Source: Minisyncoccus sp023229485 (GTDB lineage: Bacteria > Patescibacteriota > Minisyncoccia > Minisyncoccales > Minisyncoccaceae). Taken from it: a stretch of 64,000 nt of DNA. The position numbers were made by a program, and so were the translations under genes. This document shows positions 58,781 through 64,000 of this stretch, piece after piece. The notes under the pieces are model-generated. The model had not been told where the DNA came from. It saw only the letters and a list, made by a program, of their open reading frames with translations, and searched no databases. Each line of letters starts with the position of its first letter. Within the stretch, counting starts at the first letter, position 1. The stretch spans positions 1-64,000 of the forward strand of contig JBAYMH010000001.1 in NCBI GenBank assembly GCA_041663645.1, in the 5' to 3' direction.

Positions 58781-61057
58781 ATGAAAAAAAAGAGGACAAA
58801 AATAATAGCCGTTAAAGCTGCTAAATCTTCTAGAAGAATCAAAAGAGAGAAGATGGCAAAGAGAGATTTTCCCCTAATTAATATTAGCCTTTCCGAAAAG
58901 ACAAAGAGATACCTTTGGTCCTCTTTGTCTTTTCTATTTGGATTAATTTTATTGTTTTCATTTTTCGACATGTCAGGACAGGTTGGGAAAATTGTCAAAG
59001 ATGTATTCAAGTTTTTTGTTGGTAATGTTTACTATGTCGTTCCGCTAATATTTTTCTTTTTAGGATATATCTTTATAAAGGACGACGAATCATATTTTGA
59101 AAACAAAAAAGTTTTACTTATTGCCGACATAACATTTCTTTTATCGGCAATGGGATTGTTTGGACTTTATGATTTTTCTCGTGATTCATCTATGAAGGAT
59201 TCATTTATTTGGAACTTTTCTGGTTCTGGTGGTTGGATCGGCTATCTTTTAAGTTGGCCAACCTTAAAAGGTTTTGATTTTTGGGTTTCATTCGCAATAT
59301 TTTTTCTTATTTTTTGTATTTCCTGTATCGTAATTGGAAATCCTCTATTTAAAAAATGGATGGAATTGCGAGCAAAATACGAAGATGAGGACGATGATGA
59401 AGAAGAAATAAAAGAAAAAAAACCAACAGTAACCTCATTGAAAGATATAGGAAAAATAACAAAGGAAAAATTAATTGGAGGTTTTGAGGTATTAAAAAGA
59501 AAAGAAGATTCAACTGGTGCACTTCCAGCAATGGAAAAGAAGGTAGGAAAGGCATTTGAAGAAAGGAAACTTGAGAACGAAGAATATAAATATCCTCCAA
59601 TAGAATTATTATCAAAAAAAACAAGCATTGCTGAAGGGGGAGATATTGCTTATAACTCAGCAATGATTAAGAAAACTCTTTACGATTTTCAAATTCCTGT
59701 TGAGATGGATGAAGTGAATGTTGGTCCCACGGTAACACAATATACATTAAAGCCAGCCGAAGGTATTAGGCTGTCAAAAATTACAGCACTTCAGCAGGAT
59801 TTAGCCTTAGCTCTTGCTAGTCAAACAATAAGAATCGAGGCTCCTATCCCAGGACGTTCACTCGTTGGAATTGAGGTTCCAAATAAAAAAAGAGCGACAA
59901 TCGGACTTCGTGAGGTTTTTGATGTTCCCGAATTTCAACAGTCTCCAGTATCATTGCTTATGTCGCTAGGAAAGGATGTTCGTGGCGTTCCCGCCTTTGC
60001 AGATTTAGCCGACATGCCCCATATGTTAGTTGGAGGAACTACTGGTTCAGGAAAAACAATCTGTTTGAATACTATTATATTAAGTTTACTCTTTAGGAAC
60101 AGTCCTAACGAAATGAAAATGATTCTGATTGACCCAAAAAGAGTAGAGTTTCCGGTTTATACTAATCTTGGACATTTGCTTTGCCCAGTCATTTATGATG
60201 CCCAACAAACATTAGTTGCCTTGAAGTGGTTGGTGGGTGAGATGGAAAGAAGATTTATAGTTTTAGCAGAATCAAAGAGTAGAGATATCGGAAGCTATAA
60301 TAGTAAAATGGAAAAGAAAGGAGAAGAGAAGATGCCTTTTATAGTTTTAATTATTGACGAACTCGCAGACTTAATGAGTACAAAAGGTAAAGAGATTGAG
60401 TCATATATCGTCCGCTTAGCCCAAATGTCAAGAGCAACAGGTATTCATCTCATTCTTGCTACTCAAAGGCCATCAGTGGAGGTTTTGACCGGTTTAATTA
60501 AGGCAAATATTCCGACTAGGATTGCTCTTAAGGTAGGATCACTTATTGATTCAAGAACTATTCTTGATTCCTCGGGTGCTGAAAAATTATTAGGAAAAGG
60601 AGACATGCTAATATTGTCAAAAGAATATAGTAAACCAAGAAGAATTCAAAATCCATATATTTCTGAGCTAGAATTAAAAAAGGTTATTACGTGGATAACA
60701 GACAATAATAATATGGTTGGGCCACAAGGGGAGGCACAAGAAGAGAAAGAGGAAGGATATATTCATGTTGGAACCGAGGAAGAAAATAGCTTAAACGAGG
60801 TATTAACAAAAGCCATGGAAACACCAGAAGCTCAGATGGATAGTTTTTATGCAAAAGAAGATCCGCTTTACGAAGAAGCAAAGCGAATGATTATTACCAC
60901 CAAAAAAGCATCAACATCAATGCTCCAAAGACGTTTGGGTGTCGGCTATGCTCGTGCTGCAAGGCTTATCGATATTTTAGAGGAGCGAGGAGTAGTTGGT
61001 CCTCCAGATGGAGCAAAGCCAAGAGAAGTTTTAATGAATGGAGAAGAGGAAGTATAA
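58781..61057 (+). CDS. ftsK: DNA translocase FtsK/SpoIIIE
   Basis: FtsK pumps chromosome DNA through the closing septum. This 758-residue protein has a basic N-terminus, four membrane helices (about 45-190) and a short acidic/lysine-rich linker (about 195-280). The motor follows with Walker A GGTTGSGKT near 418, IDPKRVEF and LIIDELADLM as Walker B. The C-terminal winged-helix gamma domain (about 690-758, SMLQRRLGVGYARAARLIDI) reads polarity sequences. It begins 18 bases after rpoC and could be on the same message. Confidence 0.96.
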   Translation: MKKKRTKIIAVKAAKSSRRIKREKMAKRDFPLINISLSEKTKRYLWSSLSFLFGLILLFSFFDMSGQVGKIVKDVFKFFVGNVYYVVPLIFFFLGYIFIKDDESYFENKKVLLIADITFLLSAMGLFGLYDFSRDSSMKDSFIWNFSGSGGWIGYLLSWPTLKGFDFWVSFAIFFLIFCISCIVIGNPLFKKWMELRAKYEDEDDDEEEIKEKKPTVTSLKDIGKITKEKLIGGFEVLKRKEDSTGALPAMEKKVGKAFEERKLENEEYKYPPIELLSKKTSIAEGGDIAYNSAMIKKTLYDFQIPVEMDEVNVGPTVTQYTLKPAEGIRLSKITALQQDLALALASQTIRIEAPIPGRSLVGIEVPNKKRATIGLREVFDVPEFQQSPVSLLMSLGKDVRGVPAFADLADMPHMLVGGTTGSGKTICLNTIILSLLFRNSPNEMKMILIDPKRVEFPVYTNLGHLLCPVIYDAQQTLVALKWLVGEMERRFIVLAESKSRDIGSYNSKMEKKGEEKMPFIVLIIDELADLMSTKGKEIESYIVRLAQMSRATGIHLILATQRPSVEVLTGLIKANIPTRIALKVGSLIDSRTILDSSGAEKLLGKGDMLILSKEYSKPRRIQNPYISELELKKVITWITDNNNMVGPQGEAQEEKEEGYIHVGTEEENSLNEVLTKAMETPEAQMDSFYAKEDPLYEEAKRMIITTKKASTSMLQRRLGVGYARAARLIDILEERGVVGPPDGAKPREVLMNGEEEV

Positions 61058-61062
61058 AAATA

Positions 61063-61086
61063 AAAGCCCGCTAATGCGGGCTTTTG
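61063..61086 (+). terminator. Terminator after ftsK
   Basis: AAGCCCGC pairs with GCGGGCTT around TAAT and is followed by TT. It separates ftsK from recA. Confidence 0.75.
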
Positions 61087-61101
61087 TATTTCCTTTATTT
61101 T

Positions 61102-61110
61102 TGATATAAT
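61102..61110 (+). promoter_or_regulatory. Extended -10 promoter of recA
   Basis: TGATATAAT combines the TG extension with a perfect TATAAT, 33 bases before the ATG. No good -35 box or obvious SOS box is seen. Confidence 0.5.
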
Positions 61111-61143
61111 TATCTTATATTTATATTTAATTAAAACAAAAAT

Positions 61144-62202
61144 ATGGCTAAGAAAAAAATAGCAGATAAGGAGAAAATAAATTTAGCAGAAGCAATTTCT
61201 GAAATTAAAGAACGATTTGGAGATGGTGCGATAATGAAATTAAAAGATGCACCAAAAGTAAATGTCGATGTTATTCCTACTGGTTCATTGTCTCTTGATA
61301 TTGCACTTGGCGTTATGGGGATTCCTCGAGGAAGGATAATTGAAATTTATGGTGGAGAAAGTTCTGGAAAAACTACTATATCTTTAAGCATCGTCGCCGA
61401 AGCTCAGAAAAAAGGTGGAGTTACTGCTTTTATTGACGCTGAACATGCATTAGATCCAGATTATGCAAAAAGAATTGGGGTAAATGTTGATGATTTGCTT
61501 ATTTCTCAACCAGATTCAGCTGAACAAGGATTGCAGATAGTAGAAAGTTTAGTTAGATCAGGTGAAGTTGATATTATAGTTGTTGATTCAGTTGCTGCAT
61601 TAGTTCCAAAGGCAGAAGTGGCGGGGGAAATGGGAGAACTTCAAATTGGTCTTCAGGCAAGATTAATGTCTCAAGCACTTAGAAAATTATCAAGCATTGT
61701 TGCCAAGACAAAAACTATCGTTATATTTATCAATCAGACAAGGATGAAGGTCGGAGTTATTTTCGGTAACCCAGAAACAACCCCAGGAGGACTTGCCTTA
61801 AAATTTTATAGTTCGGTTAGGTTAGAACTTAGGCGTATAGCTCAGATAAAACAAGGGGATTCAATTATTGGTTCTAGGGTACGGGCTAAGGTTGTAAAAA
61901 ACAAAGTAGCTGCACCATTTAAAACGGCTGAATTTGATATTTATTATAACGAAGGAATCTCAAGATATTCAGAATTAATTGCACTTGCAATAAAAGAGGG
62001 TATTGTTAAAAAATCAGGCTCTTTTATTGCTTACGGAGACGAAAAACTTGGACAAGGAATGGAAAAATCGAAAGAAGCTTTAAAAGATAATCCAAAAATG
62101 TACGATGAAATCAAGGCACTGATACTTAAAAAAGTTGAAGAAAATGGAGTTAATTTTGATCCAGTTCCAGCGGGAGAAACAGAAGCAACTTCTGAAGAAT
62201 AA
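61144..62202 (+). CDS. recA: Recombinase RecA
   Basis: RecA forms the strand-exchange filament on single-stranded DNA. Walker A is GGESSGKT at 70-77 (GPESSGKT is usual). The family signature ALRKLSSIVAKTKTIVIFINQ lies near 180-198. The DNA-binding loop region ETTPGGLALKFYSSVRLELR lies near 212-232. Length and order are normal. The C-terminus has a Glu-rich end. It is a single-gene unit between two terminators. Confidence 0.98.
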   Translation: MAKKKIADKEKINLAEAISEIKERFGDGAIMKLKDAPKVNVDVIPTGSLSLDIALGVMGIPRGRIIEIYGGESSGKTTISLSIVAEAQKKGGVTAFIDAEHALDPDYAKRIGVNVDDLLISQPDSAEQGLQIVESLVRSGEVDIIVVDSVAALVPKAEVAGEMGELQIGLQARLMSQALRKLSSIVAKTKTIVIFINQTRMKVGVIFGNPETTPGGLALKFYSSVRLELRRIAQIKQGDSIIGSRVRAKVVKNKVAAPFKTAEFDIYYNEGISRYSELIALAIKEGIVKKSGSFIAYGDEKLGQGMEKSKEALKDNPKMYDEIKALILKKVEENGVNFDPVPAGETEATSEE

Positions 62203-62213
62203 TTTATAAATAA

Positions 62214-62239
62214 AAACGAGCCTAATGGCTCGTTTTTTT
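62214..62239. terminator. Bidirectional terminator between recA and rpsR
   Basis: AACGAGCC pairs with GGCTCGTT around TAAT and is followed by seven T residues. On the other strand the stem is followed by a short T run, and it lies at the end of the leftward rpsR. Confidence 0.8.
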
Positions 62240-62435
62240 ATCTTGAAACAAATGGTATTAAGGCAAGCAATCTTGCTCTTTTAACTGCATGAGCTAATTC
62301 TCTTTGATGTTTTGCACAAAGACCAGTCTTTTTTTTACCTTTTATTTTAGATGACTTTGAAACAAATCTTTCTAATAGTTCAGTATTGTGAAAATCTATT
62401 TCAACAATATTTTTCTTACAAAAATAACAAAACAT
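62238..62435 (-). CDS. rpsR: 30S ribosomal protein S18
   Basis: S18 binds 16S rRNA together with S6 in the platform of the small subunit. The start is placed at the ATG at 62435 (65 residues), because the longer frame begins at a TTG 15 bases earlier. FCYFCKK, with a later Cys and His (GLCAKHQREL), indicates the zinc-binding C+ form. LLERFVSKSSKI and GKKKTGLCAKHQRELAHAVK are the conserved core. It is last in the rpsF-ssb-rpsR operon. Confidence 0.93.
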   Translation of the reverse strand: MFCYFCKKNIVEIDFHNTELLERFVSKSSKIKGKKKTGLCAKHQRELAHAVKRARLLALIPFVSR

Positions 62436-62471
62436 AATTTTATTACACAATATATTAATTAAATAAGGATT

Positions 62472-62951
62472 TTAAAAGGGGATATCTTTTATATCAATAT
62501 CTTCTCCATCTTCAATGATTGGAATATCTTCATCAATCTCTTCTTTCGGACCCTTTTTTCCTTTTGTTGTTGGAGAATCAAACGATTTACCAATACCACT
62601 ACCATAATTTTGTGAGAGTCCTGCTGACTTTGGTCCTAATTGCATTGCTTCTCCAACGATTTCAGTAGTAGTTCTTTTATTACCACTCTTATCTTCCCAG
62701 CTTCTATTTTGAAGTCTTCCTTCTATCAGAACCAATGCTCCTTTAGTTAAAAATTGAGAAGCAATTTCTGCTTGTCTTGCCCATAGTACAACACGATGGA
62801 ATTGAGAATCTTCTTTCTTCTGTCCCGAGGCATCCTTATACACTCTATTTGTTGCGAGTGAAAAACTACACACACTCTGCCCTGATGGCGTTTTTTTCAG
62901 CTCTATATCAGAAGCGGCTCTACCTAATAAAAAAACTTTATTTAAATTCAT
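62472..62951 (-). CDS. ssb: Single-stranded DNA-binding protein
   Basis: SSB coats single-stranded DNA as a tetramer. The OB-fold covers residues 1-108 (NLNKVFLLGRAASDIELK at the start and GALVLIEGRLQNRSWED near 85). The disordered linker is short, and the acidic tip DGEDIDIKDIPF ends in the conserved IPF that recruits partner proteins. The length of 159 is normal. It lies between rpsF and rpsR. Confidence 0.96.
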   Translation of the reverse strand: MNLNKVFLLGRAASDIELKKTPSGQSVCSFSLATNRVYKDASGQKKEDSQFHRVVLWARQAEIASQFLTKGALVLIEGRLQNRSWEDKSGNKRTTTEIVGEAMQLGPKSAGLSQNYGSGIGKSFDSPTTKGKKGPKEEIDEDIPIIEDGEDIDIKDIPF

Positions 62952-62969
62952 ACGCGTTTTTAAATTGAA

Positions 62970-63473
62970 TTATTCTTGATCTAATAATTCATCCAATTCT
63001 TCTAATTGGACTTTTTTCTTTGTTTCAACTACGGCTGGTTGCTTTGTTTCTTCTATTGTCTCAGGAGCAGATTCAGAATCAATAGCTAGTGCATCTTTAG
63101 CTGCTTGCTCTTCTTCATTAGCTTTTTCAGTCTTATGACTTGATGGTCTCTCTCTTTTGACCTTCAACTCTTCTTTTCTAATGATTAAATGACGGATAAT
63201 ATTTTTTTCAGCCTTTATGGCTTTTTCTACTGCATCTAGAGCTTCCTTTCTATTGGTTACACCTTCTGCCGGGGTAAAATTAAAATATACAAGCCAAGCC
63301 TCAGTTTCTTTCAAAATTGAATAAGCGAGTTTTTTCTTTTCGATTTTTTTCTCACCAATAGCCTTGCCGTATTTTTCAACTTTGCTTTCGATTCCGGCAA
63401 TCACAGTAATTGCTTCCTCTTCAGAAAGTCTTGTTGATACTAACAGATTTATTTCGTAAAAAGACATTTTCAT
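62970..63473 (-). CDS. rpsF: 30S ribosomal protein S6
   Basis: S6 pairs with S18 on 16S rRNA. The ferredoxin-like core covers about residues 3-97 (SFYEINLLVSTRLSEEEA, and KKLAYSILKETEAWLVYFNF). A long charged tail (about 105-167, rich in Glu, Lys and Ala) makes the protein longer than the usual 95-135 residues. ATG at 63473 and the ATG two codons later are both possible starts. It leads the operon and has its own promoter. Confidence 0.94.
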   Translation of the reverse strand: MKMSFYEINLLVSTRLSEEEAITVIAGIESKVEKYGKAIGEKKIEKKKLAYSILKETEAWLVYFNFTPAEGVTNRKEALDAVEKAIKAEKNIIRHLIIRKEELKVKRERPSSHKTEKANEEEQAAKDALAIDSESAPETIEETKQPAVVETKKKVQLEELDELLDQE

Positions 63474-63482
63474 TCTTTACAT

Positions 63483-63530
63483 TAATTATATTTCCTTCAA
63501 AAGTCTCCGAAGGCGATGGCGTTTGAATTA
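63483..63530 (-). promoter_or_regulatory. Possible S6:S18-type leader hairpin of rpsF
   Basis: In the rpsF leader the minus strand can pair TTCAAA with TTTGAA around an inner GCCTTCGGAG hairpin. Many bacteria have an S6:S18-binding motif here that gives feedback control. The conserved CCG bulge cannot be assigned with confidence, so this is a weak call. Confidence 0.3.
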
Positions 63531-63535
63531 GATAT

Positions 63536-63564
63536 AATATAACAAGTTTTTACAGTCAGGTCAA
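63536..63564 (-). promoter_or_regulatory. Predicted promoter of rpsF-ssb-rpsR
   Basis: On the minus strand TTGACC (63559-63564) and TATATT (63536-63541) are separated by 17 bases. It starts a leader of about 55 bases before the S6 gene. Confidence 0.6.
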
Positions 63565-63645
63565 GTAAATTGCAATAGGAATAAGGCATATTAACCCAAG
63601 GTTAGCCCTTGATAAAATCAATTTTTTATAAATACATTTTTTGCT

Positions 63646-63673
63646 TTGCTTTCTTAAGATAATCTGATAAAAT
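63646..63673 (+). promoter_or_regulatory. Predicted promoter of the lectin-pilin gene
   Basis: TTGCTT (63646-63651) and TAAAAT (63668-63673) are 16 bases apart, with TGA before the -10 box. The layout resembles the major pilin promoter at 44240-44268. Confidence 0.5.
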
Positions 63674-63699
63674 CAACATATAAAAATTATTTTCAATTT

Positions 63700-64000
63700 A
63701 TGAGTATTAAGTTTAAAAAAGGATTCACTTTAGTTGAAATATTAGCCTCAGTGTTTATAATCGCACTTTTGGCTGGTATTACAATACTGAATTTTGCAAA
63801 ACCTCAACAAGAGGCTATTTTAACAAAAGTAAAATCAGATTGGACAATAATCGAAGGTAAATATATTGAAAAATTAGTTGGAAAATGGTCTTTAGATGAG
63901 GGTAGCGGAACTGTTGCCGGTGACAGTACTGATTTTAAGAATAACGGGACACTTACCGATAGTCCGACTTGGCAGGCAGAAAAGGATTGTATTTCTGGAT
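63700..64000 (+). CDS. Prepilin-type protein with LamG-like domain (partial, runs off the window)
   Basis: Only the first 100 codons are visible. The leader MSIKFKKG is followed by FTLVEILASVFIIALLAG with Glu5, a type IV pilin or pseudopilin signal. From about residue 64, VGKWSLDEGSGTVAGDST and KNNGTLTDSPTW follow the opening of concanavalin A/LamG-like lectin domains. This suggests a pilus-like subunit or exported protein carrying a carbohydrate-binding head. It is separated from the main pilus cluster by 15 kb and has its own predicted promoter. Confidence 0.82.
   Translation, partial: MSIKFKKGFTLVEILASVFIIALLAGITILNFAKPQQEAILTKVKSDWTIIEGKYIEKLVGKWSLDEGSGTVAGDSTDFKNNGTLTDSPTWQAEKDCISG

Overview
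The window is AT-rich, densely packed bacterial DNA, most likely chromosome from a Candidate Phyla Radiation (Patescibacteria, Parcubacteria-like) bacterium. The evidence is indirect. Genes are short and tightly spaced. The RNA polymerase beta subunit is short (1062 residues). TsaD and nucleoside diphosphate kinase carry insertions. There is a complete but minimal type IV pilus cluster, several small families typical of these lineages (DUF5661, DUF4180, PTPS-related membrane protein) and a giant tail-fibre-like surface protein. Most start codons sit in an A-rich context without a clear Shine-Dalgarno sequence. TAA, TAG and TGA all appear to act as stops. No 16S rRNA is present to confirm placement. 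Layout: 0.2-7.2 kb holds a membrane-anchored hypothetical protein, a small heat-shock protein, a PrsW-type intramembrane protease overlapping tsaD, and a three-gene envelope glycosylation operon (PTPS-related membrane protein, Alg5-like glycosyltransferase, GtrA-like flippase). 7.2-12.8 kb holds tRNA-Glu with two repeat elements, a second membrane glycosyltransferase, recG, and tRNA-Arg(GCG) with a 540-bp nest of repeats. 12.8-17.4 kb holds a repeat-rich membrane protein, a DUF2207 protein and an M28 peptidase. 17.4-26.8 kb is a patchwork of small stand-alone genes (zinc ribbon, RNase H, AlkD-like, Ndk, DUF5661, a DUF2178/XRE pair with operators, DUF4180, a putative HExxH protease) broken up by two tRNA-Ser genes, a tRNA-Ser pseudogene and more repeats. 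26.9-36.4 kb encodes envelope proteins, led by a 2444-residue protein with an endosialidase-type intramolecular chaperone domain. 36.5-48.4 kb holds comF and the type IV pilus cluster: pilM, N, O, a small PilP-like protein, B, T, C, twin major pilins, pilD and four minor pilins. 48.5-63.5 kb is core information processing: ligA, rodA, rpoB, rpoC, ftsK, recA and the divergent rpsF-ssb-rpsR operon. The last 300 bases begin a pilin fused to a lectin-like domain. The main discovery candidate is a family of non-coding palindromic elements lying immediately 3' of all four tRNA genes in the window, plus one at the left edge. Each has a left arm that is the inverted copy, and a right arm that is a direct copy, of the 3' tail of its own neighbouring tRNA. 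Between the arms are usually two internal hairpins. Core sequences are shared between loci, while the arms change to match the local tRNA. A shorter palindrome is nested inside some copies and also interrupts the anticodon loop of a tRNA-Ser pseudogene. I recognised no CRISPR array, insertion sequence, prophage or rRNA.
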